Assembly: GCA_045590395.1 (NCBI GenBank) | Contig: JAZNQX010000078.1 | Span: 1-19,591, forward strand | Reading direction: 5' to 3' | Source: SIG607 sp045590395 | GTDB lineage: Bacteria > Bacillota > Clostridia > Oscillospirales > Acutalibacteraceae | DNA: 19,591 nucleotides | In this document: one piece after another, positions 1 through 8,169 of the stretch | Position numbering within the stretch: position 1 is the first letter of the stretch | Layout of the letters: every line of letters starts with the position of its first letter | Notes under the pieces: generated by a model | What the model was told of the DNA's origin: nothing | Seen by the model: the letters and a program-made list of their open reading frames with translations, nothing else | The model's database searches: none | Translations under genes and position numbers: made by a program

Positions 1-1827
1 TATCTTTAAGGCGTGTTTTCCGCTATGGGCATTTTCACTTACAATAGAAGCATTAGTGCTGAAATATTTATTGCTGTCTACAGCGTCAACATCGTAATAG
101 TAGCTTTCAAAGGTGCTGCCCTTAGTCCAGCCTGCATAAACGGTATTAAGGCATATATCACTGCCTGCATAATCGTTTATCTGTGTTACACAGCCGGGCT
201 CTAAGAACCATCCTACAAAGTCATAACCCTCTCTTACAGGGTGTTCAAGCTCATAAACATTCTGTCCGAAAACGATATCGCTTTCCTTAACGGTTTCACC
301 GTCTTCAAACTGTCCGCCGTTAGCGTTAAGCACAACAGCAAGCTCATCCTGAACCGCAGAAATATTAATGTCATCAATATAGGCTACCGTGTCGGCGTGT
401 TTTTTAGCATACAGCATAAAGAAGGCACAGCTGGCATCAGCGTTTGTGGTAGTGCTCTTTAGAGTACCGGTGGTAAAAATCATTCTGGCAGTTTTCCACT
501 CATTACCTGTGGGTGATAAGGTTGTTTCTGTTTTACCGTAAGAAACATAACAGCCGCTACCCCACATATTACTGTTACTGGTGGACATAAAGGCTAAAGC
601 AGAGCCGCTTTCAACCTTATATTTAAAGGTTACAACATAGGTTGTATTGGGCGTGAGACTGCGCAGAGAGCAAGCGTTATTCCTTTGTGTTCTTCTGGTC
701 GACCACGGCGCTTCGCTTCCGTCGGTATAGCCCTCATGATAAAGCTGATTATAGGTTTCGGGTACATAGCGGTACTCCAGCACCTTTTTACCGTCGGGCG
801 CATCTTCACTTTCAACTATATTATGGAAAGGGGTATTAAGGCTATAAGTGGCGTCTGCCGCCTTATAACTTTCAAAACTAAAGTGAGTATTGCTGTATTT
901 TGCATAAAGTGTAACCTGACAGTTTTCCTTAGTAATAGTAGTATCGGTAAATTCATTCTGAAGTGCAGAGTCGGTATACCAGCCCTCAAAATCATAACCA
1001 AACTGATAAACAGGACTTTCAATATTTACCGCATCCCCTATTTTATGGGCAAACTTTGTTTTTGATATTGTACCGCCATTTGCATTTACTGTTATGTAGG
1101 AAATTTTATCTACACTTATTTCGTCAATGTAAATTTCTACACCGTTATAGGATTCAAAACTAAGTCCCAAAACATTACCGTTCTGTGAAAAAGCGGCAGG
1201 GGTGGTAAAATTATAGGTAAAGGTATACCACTGGTCTATATTATAGGTTTTCTCACCGTTCTGCTCTGCAGTAAAGGTGGCAGTATCATTAGAAATCCTG
1301 GCAATAAGACCTACTGTGGTATCGGCAGCACAGCTTTCCTCAGACGTTACAGCAGGAAGACCGTAAACCAATTTCAAATTGCTGTACTGAGAATCGGTAG
1401 GATAGGTAACGCCGCCCTCAGCAAACTGAGAATGAGCATACTTTACCATAACCTTCAGCGATACGGTATATTCCGAAGACGGCATAAGCTCAAAAAGCCC
1501 ATCTGCATTATTCAGCAGATACGCGTCATAAGAAGCCAAGGTTTGCTGACGGGTATTGAAGATTCGCAGATAGTCCTCATTATTTGAAGTCTTGTGACCG
1601 AAATGAGCGCGTGAAATCTGGCGCTCCACACCCTCTATATCGGTAACGATAACATCGCCGTACTGTGTTCCGCTACTCTCATCAAAGGAATAGACAGCCT
1701 GATACTTATACTGTGGCTCCTGCGCACTGACGCCATAGGGCACTACACAAATACCCATAACAAGAAGAGCGCACAGAACAGCGCTTATTCCTTTTCTTAA
1801 AATAATGGTAGGATTCTTATAAGTCAT
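1..1827 (-). CDS. Large secreted surface protein with InlB-type B-repeats (3' end missing)
   Basis: An open frame of 609 codons runs off the window edge, so the C-terminus is missing. The start is ATG at 1827, because GGAG at 1838-1835 lies 7 nt upstream; the in-frame ATG at 1833 is only 1 nt from that site. Residues 1-35 form a signal peptide: basic stretch, hydrophobic core with ALLVMGICVV, cleavage after VSA. Two Listeria-Bacteroides (InlB B-repeat) modules are visible at about residues 242-310 and 496-567, each beginning with a VNANGG or LNANGG strand and containing GYDFEGWYT or GYDFVGWFL. The segments around them (about 36-240, 311-495, 568 onward) are beta-rich, with motifs such as YIDDINIS typical of CBM4/9-like jelly-roll modules. 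The protein is probably an exported adhesin or glycan-binding protein. Ligand and anchor cannot be seen. Confident as a gene, moderate on role. Confidence 0.85.
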   Translation of the reverse strand, partial: MTYKNPTIILRKGISAVLCALLVMGICVVPYGVSAQEPQYKYQAVYSFDESSGTQYGDVIVTDIEGVERQISRAHFGHKTSNNEDYLRIFNTRQQTLASYDAYLLNNADGLFELMPSSEYTVSLKVMVKYAHSQFAEGGVTYPTDSQYSNLKLVYGLPAVTSEESCAADTTVGLIARISNDTATFTAEQNGEKTYNIDQWYTFTYNFTTPAAFSQNGNVLGLSFESYNGVEIYIDEISVDKISYITVNANGGTISKTKFAHKIGDAVNIESPVYQFGYDFEGWYTDSALQNEFTDTTITKENCQVTLYAKYSNTHFSFESYKAADATYSLNTPFHNIVESEDAPDGKKVLEYRYVPETYNQLYHEGYTDGSEAPWSTRRTQRNNACSLRSLTPNTTYVVTFKYKVESGSALAFMSTSNSNMWGSGCYVSYGKTETTLSPTGNEWKTARMIFTTGTLKSTTTNADASCAFFMLYAKKHADTVAYIDDINISAVQDELAVVLNANGGQFEDGETVKESDIVFGQNVYELEHPVREGYDFVGWFLEPGCVTQINDYAGSDICLNTVYAGWTKGSTFESYYYDVDAVDSNKYFSTNASIVSENAHSGKHALKI

Positions 1828-1856
1828 AGCCATTCTCCATGTAAATAGATTTATAC

Positions 1857-1891
1857 ATAATAATAATACCATACACAGCCTGCCAATGCAA
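1857..1891 (-). promoter_or_regulatory. Probable sigma-A promoter of the B-repeat surface protein
   Basis: The gap between the upstream terminator and the ATG at 1827 holds two overlapping options. TTGGCA (1886-1881) has an 18-nt spacer to TATTAT (1862-1857). TTGCAT (1891-1886) has a 17-nt spacer to another TATTAT (1868-1863). The TATTAT copies come from a short TAT repeat, so the exact -10 is unclear. Either choice leaves roughly a 30-nt leader carrying the GGAG site. Confidence 0.5.
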
Positions 1892-1892
1892 G

Positions 1893-1922
1893 AAAAAAGA
1901 AGCCTTATCAGGCTTCTTTTTT
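1893..1922 (-). terminator. Intrinsic terminator closing the recA-containing gene series
   Basis: A 7-bp GC-containing stem, GAAGCCT/AGGCTTC, has a TATC loop and is extended by six A-T pairs, leaving a run of six T on either strand. It could therefore work in both directions. The TGA stop of the cohesin-like gene (1910-1908) lies at the top of this hairpin. Confidence 0.85.
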
Positions 1923-2684
1923 GCTCTTTTTTAATTTAATAATGACAAATACTGTTGCAGCAATAGCCAAAATTGCCGCAACTAAGATTAAAACAACCGA
2001 CAGCGTATCGAATTTCCCGTCATTTTCAGCATTGTCTTCTGTAATAATGGTTGCTTCGCCGGGTTTTATAACAATTTCTTCTTTTGTGTCTTCGGGCTTT
2101 ATAGGTACGGTTACTTGCTGTTCTTTGTTTTGTACCGCATCGCAGCTTTCACACTTCTTGCCGTCTTCTGTTTCCTCTGTAAAGCTATGCTCTTTGCAAA
2201 TAACATTGACTGAGCCGTGAGAAAACTCAATATCAACACCCTCTGCCTCGAATTTCCCCTGCTCTGAGCCAAGTCTTGTAGCATCGCCCGAAAGGGTTAA
2301 GGCATAACTACCCGTTTTAGCGGTGTCCTGTATTTCAAAATACACCTTAAAAAGCTCAAGGTTTCCCGACACATTGGCTATGGTTTTGGCATCCATAACA
2401 ACGGTAACTCTGCCGTTCTTTTCATTTACGGTATAGCCGAATTTATCTGTCAATGTGTTTTCGGTTTTCACAAATTTAAGGGCGGAAGTGTCAAAATCAA
2501 TAAAAATCCGCGCTATATAAACGCCGTCATCACAGCTATAGCTTACGGGAACGGCAACCGTTCTTCCTACATTGTCGGCTATATGGCCGCATTGTGCTTT
2601 ATGAATACTGTCCGCAGAAGCAGAAAATGAGAAAACCGACAGAAGAAGCACGGCGGCAACAATAAGAGATAATAATTTTTTCAT
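1908..2684 (-). CDS. Membrane-anchored cohesin-like domain protein
   Basis: A 258-residue exported protein. The start is ATG at 2684 (MKKLLSLIVAA), 10 nt after the pgsA stop; the frame stays open upstream, but that part overlaps pgsA and would bury the signal peptide. Residues 1-24 are a signal peptide ending SASA. About residues 35-162 resemble a cohesin domain (PF00963 type): VAVPVSYS early strand, VYIARIFIDFDTSALKF, later LELFKVYFEIQD, and a closing GSVNV strand. A short segment HSFTEETEDGKKCESC (166-181) resembles the small Cys-pair modules common in clostridial surface proteins. An acidic, Pro-containing linker leads to one membrane helix (about 227-249) and a basic tail KLKKSKKEA. There is no sortase motif. 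It probably holds a dockerin-bearing or other partner at the membrane. The cohesin call is by pattern only, and the domain could be another beta-sandwich. Confidence 0.72.
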   Translation of the reverse strand: MKKLLSLIVAAVLLLSVFSFSASADSIHKAQCGHIADNVGRTVAVPVSYSCDDGVYIARIFIDFDTSALKFVKTENTLTDKFGYTVNEKNGRVTVVMDAKTIANVSGNLELFKVYFEIQDTAKTGSYALTLSGDATRLGSEQGKFEAEGVDIEFSHGSVNVICKEHSFTEETEDGKKCESCDAVQNKEQQVTVPIKPEDTKEEIVIKPGEATIITEDNAENDGKFDTLSVVLILVAAILAIAATVFVIIKLKKSKKEA

Positions 2685-2694
2685 TTTATAAACC

Positions 2695-3276
2695 CTATTT
2701 TGTAGTATTAACAAATTCCTTGTTCTGATAAAGGTAAATAACACCCGAAATTATGCAAAGAACGGTACTTGCCCACAAAACGATATTGAAAATAATGTCA
2801 AGAGAAAGTACAGCGGCACTGCTTAGTACAAACCACTCTTTAATCTGTGCAAAGGCAATACCAAGAACTATTGCGGCTATCTGGGTAACGGTTTTAAGCT
2901 TGCCCCAAATATTAGCGGCAATAACCTTGTTTCCTGCACTGCTTACAACAATAAGACGAAGTGAGGAAATAAGGAATTCTCTGAACAGTACTATAAATAC
3001 CACCCAGGTTATCTGCCAACCGATACCGTGGGCAATAAAGCCTAAAAATGCGGCGGTGGTCAGCATTTTGTCTGCAAGGGGGTCTAAAAACTTGCCGAAA
3101 GAGGTCACAAGATTATACTTTCTTGCAATTTTTCCGTCAAGCATATCGGTAAAAGCCGCAACAGCAAAAACTATAAGTGCGGCAAGATAGTGGCAAGGGA
3201 ATTTATAAAGCATTAACACCATAAAAACGGGGGTTAGTATAATTCTAAGTACCGTTAGTTTATTGGGCAGATTCAT
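2695..3276 (-). CDS. pgsA: CDP-diacylglycerol--glycerol-3-phosphate 3-phosphatidyltransferase
   Basis: Integral membrane enzyme that makes phosphatidylglycerol phosphate from CDP-diacylglycerol and glycerol-3-phosphate, the committed step to phosphatidylglycerol and cardiolipin. The CDP-alcohol phosphotransferase motif is complete: D44-x2-D47-G48-x2-A51-R52-x8-G61-x3-D65-x3-D69. Length 193 residues is normal, with several hydrophobic helices. The start is ATG at 3276 (MNLPNKLTVLRI, like B. subtilis PgsA), 9 nt after AGGAG at 3290-3286. A GTG codon directly before it (3279) is an equal-frame alternative with 6-nt spacing. The start lies inside the last codons of rimO (17-nt overlap), which points to translational coupling. 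Its product route feeds the phosphoglycerol transferase encoded at 16850-18388. Confidence 0.95.
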   Translation of the reverse strand: MNLPNKLTVLRIILTPVFMVLMLYKFPCHYLAALIVFAVAAFTDMLDGKIARKYNLVTSFGKFLDPLADKMLTTAAFLGFIAHGIGWQITWVVFIVLFREFLISSLRLIVVSSAGNKVIAANIWGKLKTVTQIAAIVLGIAFAQIKEWFVLSSAAVLSLDIIFNIVLWASTVLCIISGVIYLYQNKEFVNTTK

Positions 3277-4600
3277 CACACATTTCTCCTAACAAATCAT
3301 ATTCTATACTATCGTTTATCTGTACCGTTACAAACTCACCAAAGGTAAGAGGGCGGGTTGCCAAGAAGAATATTTTACCGTCTACCTCGGGGGCGTCGGC
3401 ACCCGTTCTTCCAAAGTAACATTTAAGATAATCATCATAGCCTTCTACCAAAACCTCAACCTGTTTACCCTGCTTTTCAGCATTCTTTTCAGCGGAAATT
3501 ATCATCTGGCTGTCCATTATAAGACTCATTCTGTCCTGCTTTGTCTGTTCATCAATTTGTCCCTCAAACTCTGCCGCAGGTGTATCCTCCTCAGGCGAGT
3601 AGGTAAAACAGCCCATTCTTTCAAAGCGTGTATCCTTAACAAACTGATGAAGTGTGGCAAACTGCTCCTCTGTTTCTCCTGGAAAGCCTGTAATAAAGGT
3701 TGTTCTGATAGTTACATCCTTTATTTTTTCTCTTATTCTTTTAATAAGCGCAGTAATACTGTCAATATTTCCCTTTCGGTTCATTCGTCTTAGTATACTG
3801 CCGTCTATATGCTGAAGGGGTATGTCAAGATACTTAACAATTTTTTCTTCTTCTGCCATAACAGATAAAAGCTCATCGGTTATGCGCTCGGGGTATGTAT
3901 AAAGCACCCTTATCCAGTGAAGCTTTTCAATTTTGCAAAGCTCTTTTAAAAGGGTAGCCAGCATCGGTCTTTTGTAAAGGTCCTCGCCATAAGCGGTGGT
4001 GTCCTGCGCTACTACAACAATTTCTCTGACCCCGTTTTCAGCCAGTTCTGTTGCTTCACTTACACAGCTTTCAATGGTGCGGCTTCGCATTTCGCCGCGA
4101 ATAAGAGGTATAGCACAGTAGGTGCAACGGTTGTTACAGCCGTCGGAAATTTTAAGATAGGCAGAAAAAGGATATCCGCCCAGAATTCTTTTATCGTCAA
4201 GAGGAAGCTCACTTTTTTCTCCGTAAGAGTTTTTAAGGTTGCCCTCTATCGCCTCACGTACCAGCTCTGCAATGTCCTTATTAGAGCCAAGGCCAATTAC
4301 CATATCAACCTCAGGAATTTCCTCGGTAATATCGTCTTTATACCTTTCGGCAAGACAGCCCGTTACAATAAGTGCCTTACAGTTGCCGTCCCTTTTATAA
4401 CTTGATGCCTCAAGTATATTCTCAATAGCCTCTTTTTTGGCGTCCTCTATAAAGCCGCAGGTGTTTATAATAATAGCATCTGCCTCTGCCTCTTCGGCAC
4501 CGATAATAAAGCCTGAGTCAGCAAGTTTTTTAAGCATAACCTCGGCATCTACCTGATTCTTTGGGCAACCAAGGGATACCATTGCGATTTTTTTACTCAT
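3260..4600 (-). CDS. rimO: Ribosomal protein S12 methylthiotransferase
   Basis: A radical-SAM enzyme that adds a methylthio group to the conserved aspartate of ribosomal protein S12. It has 446 residues, normal for the family. The N-terminal methylthiotransferase domain carries the three cysteines of the auxiliary cluster: SLGCPKNQVDAE (C12), NTCGF (C48) and VTGCLAERY (C82). The radical-SAM motif CNNRCTYC gives C155, C159 and C162. A C-terminal TRAM-like domain follows (about 376-440). SLGCPKNQVD and the IPLQHIDGSILRRMNRKG region favour RimO over MiaB. The start is ATG at 4600, with GGAG at 4613-4610 nine nt upstream; the longer frame to 4633 adds an unrelated leader inside recX. It overlaps the recX stop by 8 nt (ATGAGTAA). 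Confidence 0.95.
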   Translation of the reverse strand: MSKKIAMVSLGCPKNQVDAEVMLKKLADSGFIIGAEEAEADAIIINTCGFIEDAKKEAIENILEASSYKRDGNCKALIVTGCLAERYKDDITEEIPEVDMVIGLGSNKDIAELVREAIEGNLKNSYGEKSELPLDDKRILGGYPFSAYLKISDGCNNRCTYCAIPLIRGEMRSRTIESCVSEATELAENGVREIVVVAQDTTAYGEDLYKRPMLATLLKELCKIEKLHWIRVLYTYPERITDELLSVMAEEEKIVKYLDIPLQHIDGSILRRMNRKGNIDSITALIKRIREKIKDVTIRTTFITGFPGETEEQFATLHQFVKDTRFERMGCFTYSPEEDTPAAEFEGQIDEQTKQDRMSLIMDSQMIISAEKNAEKQGKQVEVLVEGYDDYLKCYFGRTGADAPEVDGKIFFLATRPLTFGEFVTVQINDSIEYDLLGEMCDESAQ

Positions 4601-5225
4601 TACCACATTCTCCACTGTCAAGACGGCTGTCAAAATCCTTTAAAACAGCGCGTATATCCGAAAACACAAATCCCCGTCTTAAAAGTGCCTGGGCGGTTTT
4701 CTGCACATTCTCAGGGCTTGAAAGTTTGTCCTTATATTTTTTCTCAAGTAACCTTCTTATCTTTTCCTTTTCGGTGTCAGAGTCAAAGTTACAGACCTCT
4801 TTTGCCTTATCGGGTGAAATTCCTGCCTTTATCAGTCGGTTTACGGTTTCTTTTTTAGAAAAACCTGCCTCACTGAGCTTTACCGACTGACCAGCGGCAT
4901 AATCATCATCGTTAATATAAGAAAGCTGTTTCATTCTCTCTACGGTTTTATCGGTTGCGGTTTTGGAAAACCCTGCTTTAATAAGCTTATCGTAAAGAGC
5001 CTTTTCACTTTTACCGCTTTGGCTCAGATAATAAAGAGCGCGAGAGGTACATCTTATAAAATCCGACTCATCCTCAAGAGCAAATGCCTTTTCGTCGTCG
5101 ATTTCCATACCCTCTTTAAGATTTTTTTCCTCTGCCAAAGAGATATCAACATTTATATATGTGTCATCGTCGAAGCGGACTTCGTAAATATGTCCCCTTC
5201 GACGAAGCATTTTTGTTATTTTCAT
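4593..5225 (-). CDS. recX: RecA regulatory protein RecX
   Basis: A small helical protein that binds the RecA filament and modulates its activity, acting in the cytoplasm. It has 210 residues. The N-terminus (MKITKMLRRRGHIYEVRFDDD) and the repeated three-helix units are typical: ALYYLSQSGKSEKALYDKLIKAGFS, then YINDDDYA, then GFSKKETVNRLIKAGIS and ALLRRGFVFSDIRAVL. The ATG overlaps the recA stop by one base (TAATG), and no good ribosome site precedes it, so translation probably depends on ribosomes leaving recA. Position directly after recA supports the call. Confidence 0.93.
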   Translation of the reverse strand: MKITKMLRRRGHIYEVRFDDDTYINVDISLAEEKNLKEGMEIDDEKAFALEDESDFIRCTSRALYYLSQSGKSEKALYDKLIKAGFSKTATDKTVERMKQLSYINDDDYAAGQSVKLSEAGFSKKETVNRLIKAGISPDKAKEVCNFDSDTEKEKIRRLLEKKYKDKLSSPENVQKTAQALLRRGFVFSDIRAVLKDFDSRLDSGECGNE

Positions 5226-6310
5226 TATTCGTCAACCGCTATATCAATATTAACCTTTTTGCGAGTGCGAACCTCAGGCTCTGCAGGTGCAGGTGCCGCA
5301 TCTTTTTTATCGGTGTTCTTAACCTTTTCGCTCATAGCGGCTACTATCTTGTCCTCAAGCTCCTTCATAAGCTCGGGGTTATCAATAAGCAACTGTTTTA
5401 CATTATCTCTGCCCTGACCTATACGGGTTTCGCCGTAATAGAACCAAGCGCCGCTTCGGGAAAGTATGCCGAGCTTCAGACCTGTATCAACAATTTCACC
5501 CTCTTTGGAAATGCCCTTGCCGTACATAATGTCAAACTCTGCCTCTTTAAAGGGAGGCGCAATTTTATTTTTAACAATTTTTGCTCTGGTGCGGTTGCCT
5601 ATAACCTCACCGCCTACCTTAATGCTCTCTATTCTTCTTACATCAATACGTACCGAAGCGTAGAACTTAAGGGCGCGGCCGCCTGTTGTGGTTTCACTGC
5701 TGCCGTAAATAACGCCGATTTTATCACGAAGCTGATTTATAAATATTGCAGTACAGTTGGATTTAGAAAGTGCGCCGGTAAGCTTTCTTAACGACTGTGA
5801 CATAAGACGGGCGTGAAGACCTACATGGTTATCGCCCATATCGCCCTCAATTTCTGCCTTGGGCACAAGTGCCGCAACCGAGTCGATTATAATTACATCT
5901 ACTGCCGCGCTTCGAACTAAGGCTTCGGCAATTTCAAGTGCCTGTTCGCCTGTATCGGGCTGTGAAACAAGCAGAGAGTCAATATCAACGCCCAGCGCTT
6001 CTGAATAAGCAGGGTCAAGGGCGTGTTCAACGTCTATAAATGCCGCAGTGCCGCCCATTTTCTGAGCCTCGGCAACAACGTGCAAGGCAAGTGTAGTTTT
6101 ACCCGAAGATTCAGGGCCGTAGATTTCTACAATTCTACCCTTAGGCACACCGCCTATTCCAAGGGCAAGGTCAAGTCCCAAAGAGCCTGTAGGAATATGG
6201 TCCACCTTCATATCAACATTTTCACCCAGAAGCATAATTGCTCCCTTACCGAACTGCTTTTCAATATTGGCAACCGCCGTTTCAAGTGCTTTTTTTCTGT
6301 CTTCTGCCAT
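5225..6310 (-). CDS. recA: Recombinase RecA
   Basis: DNA-dependent ATPase of homologous recombination and inducer of LexA self-cleavage. It has 361 residues, normal length. Walker A is GPESSGKTT (65-73), the catalytic glutamate lies in FIDVEHALD (E96), Walker B is VIIIDS with D144, and FINQLRDKIGVIYGSSETTTGG carries the L2 region and the conserved Gln194. The C-terminal tail is charged and ends in an acidic VDE. ATG at 6310 is preceded by AGGAG with 8-nt spacing. The 34-nt gap after prmC contains no visible CGAAC-N4-GTTCG LexA box; only an AT-rich TATAAT (6349-6344), overlapping the prmC stop, could be a weak -10, without a convincing -35. So recA may be transcribed mainly from upstream. Confidence 0.98.
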   Translation of the reverse strand: MAEDRKKALETAVANIEKQFGKGAIMLLGENVDMKVDHIPTGSLGLDLALGIGGVPKGRIVEIYGPESSGKTTLALHVVAEAQKMGGTAAFIDVEHALDPAYSEALGVDIDSLLVSQPDTGEQALEIAEALVRSAAVDVIIIDSVAALVPKAEIEGDMGDNHVGLHARLMSQSLRKLTGALSKSNCTAIFINQLRDKIGVIYGSSETTTGGRALKFYASVRIDVRRIESIKVGGEVIGNRTRAKIVKNKIAPPFKEAEFDIMYGKGISKEGEIVDTGLKLGILSRSGAWFYYGETRIGQGRDNVKQLLIDNPELMKELEDKIVAAMSEKVKNTDKKDAAPAPAEPEVRTRKKVNIDIAVDE

Positions 6311-6344
6311 TTTTATCTCTCCTTATTAGGTTTCTTTGGGTTTA

Positions 6345-7190
6345 TTATATATTATTTAAAGTACCATAAACGACTCTTTCGATACCGCTAAGATCCTTAG
6401 CTGTTTTAATATCTTCAAGACCTGCCTGTTTAAAAAGCTGTTTTACGACTTCGCTCTGGTCGTAGCCAACCTCAACGGCTATCATTCCGCCCTTATTAAG
6501 ATAGGCTACATAACGGGAAAGGATAACTCTGTAAAAATCAAGTCCGTCCTCACCGCCGTAAAGGGCGCTGTCGGGCTCTTTTAAAACCTCGTCGCTAAGC
6601 TTTTCCATATCCTTTGCCGAAATGTAGGGTGGGTTGCTGACTATAAGGTCAAATTTACCCTCAGGCTTAAAGTCAAATATATCTGCTTTAATAAGCGACA
6701 TAGTTTCACTTGGGTTTCTGTGCATATTTCTTTCACAGTAGGAATACGGCACATCGTACTTTTCAACTAATGTAACACTTGTTTCTTTATAGCGGTTTGC
6801 TATGGTTATACCGATACAGCCACTTCCTGCACAAAGGTCTAAAACCTTGGCTTTGGGCTTTAGTTTTAAAAACTCAAAGGCGGTATCTACCAGAACCTCT
6901 GTATCGGACCTGGGAATAAGACAGCCCTCTCCCACAAAGAAGTTAAGCCCATAAAAGCTCCACTCCCCTATTATATACTGAAGCGGATAATGGGAAAGCC
7001 GCTCATTCATTACCGACTGCCACATTTTAACCTGAAAATCCTCAAGATTATCGTTATACCTTGTGATTATCTCGTTATTGCTAAGCTTTGTTATATATCT
7101 TATTATCTGTCGGCTTTCAAAGCCGCTGTCCTCTATTCCGGCCTCTTTTAAGGCCTTAACCGTACTTCTGTAACACTCAAATATTGTCAT
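6345..7190 (-). CDS. prmC: Release factor glutamine methyltransferase
   Basis: SAM-dependent enzyme that N5-methylates the glutamine of the GGQ motif in release factors RF1 and RF2. It has 281 residues from the chosen start. The N-terminal helical domain is followed by PRSDTE (a variant of the usual PRPETE), the SAM-binding loop DLCAGSGCIG (118-127) and the catalytic NPPY (186-189) in SNPPYIS. ATG at 7190 was chosen; a GTG at 7199 would add three residues and cannot be excluded, since neither start has a strong ribosome site. It overlaps the DUF1385 gene end by 14 nt, indicating coupling. prfA, the usual partner, is not in this window. Confidence 0.94.
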   Translation of the reverse strand: MTIFECYRSTVKALKEAGIEDSGFESRQIIRYITKLSNNEIITRYNDNLEDFQVKMWQSVMNERLSHYPLQYIIGEWSFYGLNFFVGEGCLIPRSDTEVLVDTAFEFLKLKPKAKVLDLCAGSGCIGITIANRYKETSVTLVEKYDVPYSYCERNMHRNPSETMSLIKADIFDFKPEGKFDLIVSNPPYISAKDMEKLSDEVLKEPDSALYGGEDGLDFYRVILSRYVAYLNKGGMIAVEVGYDQSEVVKQLFKQAGLEDIKTAKDLSGIERVVYGTLNNI

Positions 7191-8169
7191 TTTCTTCACT
7201 GCTTTTTATAAACTTTGCTTTTTCCTCATCACTTAGCACTGCTGATAGCGCCGCAATAGCAATTTCCAGCATAGAGTTGTCAGGCTCTTTTGTGGTAATT
7301 CTCTGCACCCATACACCCGGGGCCGAGATAATTCTTGTAAGTATGTTATCATACTTTCCGCAAAACCTTAAAATCTCAAAGCCCACACCGCAAATAAACG
7401 GCACCATAGCAATCTTAATAAGCGTCCAGACAAGCGCGTTTTCGTAGATGCCTGTAAACAGCACCTGTGCAAGTGTTGAAAAAATAATGCTTATAAGTAT
7501 CATAAGTATCATAAAGGATGTGCCGCAACGGGGATGGAAACGCTTTTGTTTTCTTGCGTTTTCCACCGTTAAAGGCAACCCGGCCTCAAAGCAGAAAATT
7601 GTTTTATGCTCTGCACCGTGGTAGCTGAATACACGGCGTATATCCTTCATATAGGAAACCGCTGCAATGTAGGCAATAAACACAATAAGCTTTATTCCCT
7701 GCTCAATAAGAGAGTTAATAACCTTAGGAAAGCTTTCCATATCGAATACCCACAAAAGACCCTCTACCGCAAGGCGCGGAAGATACATAAAAAGCCCCAC
7801 AGATAAAAGCAATGCCAGAACTGCTGCTACAGCCATAACAGCTGTCCACACCTTGCCGTCAAGCTTTTTAACCTCGCCGGTGTTTTCGTCAACCTCGTCG
7901 GCAAAGCCCGATTTGTCGGCTGAAAGCATCATAGCCTTATACCCGTTCAGCATTGACTCGACAAAAGCCACAACACCGCGAATAACTGGGATACCCAGTA
8001 TTTTGTATTTATCCCGAAGGGATTTATTATCCATATAAGAAATATCAATATTGCCGTCAGGAAGCCTTACCGCCATAGCGGTTTTCTCAGGCGATTTCAT
8101 CAAAATACCTTCAATAAGCGCTTGTCCGCCGATGGCTGTGTATTTACATTTCTTTTCCTTTTTACTCAT
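7177..8169 (-). CDS. DUF1385 (YqhQ-like) integral membrane protein
   Basis: A 330-residue protein of the DUF1385 family (PF07136; B. subtilis YqhQ), of unconfirmed biochemical function. Family hallmarks are GGQALIEGILMKSP near the N-terminus, YHGAEHKTIFCFE (about 183-195) and FHPRCGTSF (about 211-219). The conserved His/Glu/Cys residues have led to suggestions of metal binding. About four membrane helices are visible, near 110-130, 158-174, 219-238 and 249-267. The start is ATG at 8169 (MSKKEKK), with AAAGG 9 nt upstream; the TTG at 8178 would sit against that site. It overlaps the kinase gene by 8 nt (ATGAGTAA). Adjacency to prmC is common in clostridia. Confidence 0.9.
   Translation of the reverse strand: MSKKEKKCKYTAIGGQALIEGILMKSPEKTAMAVRLPDGNIDISYMDNKSLRDKYKILGIPVIRGVVAFVESMLNGYKAMMLSADKSGFADEVDENTGEVKKLDGKVWTAVMAVAAVLALLLSVGLFMYLPRLAVEGLLWVFDMESFPKVINSLIEQGIKLIVFIAYIAAVSYMKDIRRVFSYHGAEHKTIFCFEAGLPLTVENARKQKRFHPRCGTSFMILMILISIIFSTLAQVLFTGIYENALVWTLIKIAMVPFICGVGFEILRFCGKYDNILTRIISAPGVWVQRITTKEPDNSMLEIAIAALSAVLSDEEKAKFIKSSEENDNI

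Noticed and set aside
1857..1868. Short TAT triplet run
   Set aside because: Only four units; it is best explained as part of an AT-rich -10 region.
5159..5791. Long plus-strand open frame opposite recA and recX
   Set aside because: It lies antisense to two certain genes, its translation has no recognisable domain, and it has no clear ribosome site. The same applies to plus-strand frames at 8051-8590, 9986-10510 and 17336-17800.
6344..6349. TATAAT between prmC and recA as a recA promoter
   Set aside because: The -35 position gives only a poor match (CGTTTA at 17 nt), and the region is simply AT-rich. It is mentioned under recA but not called as a promoter.
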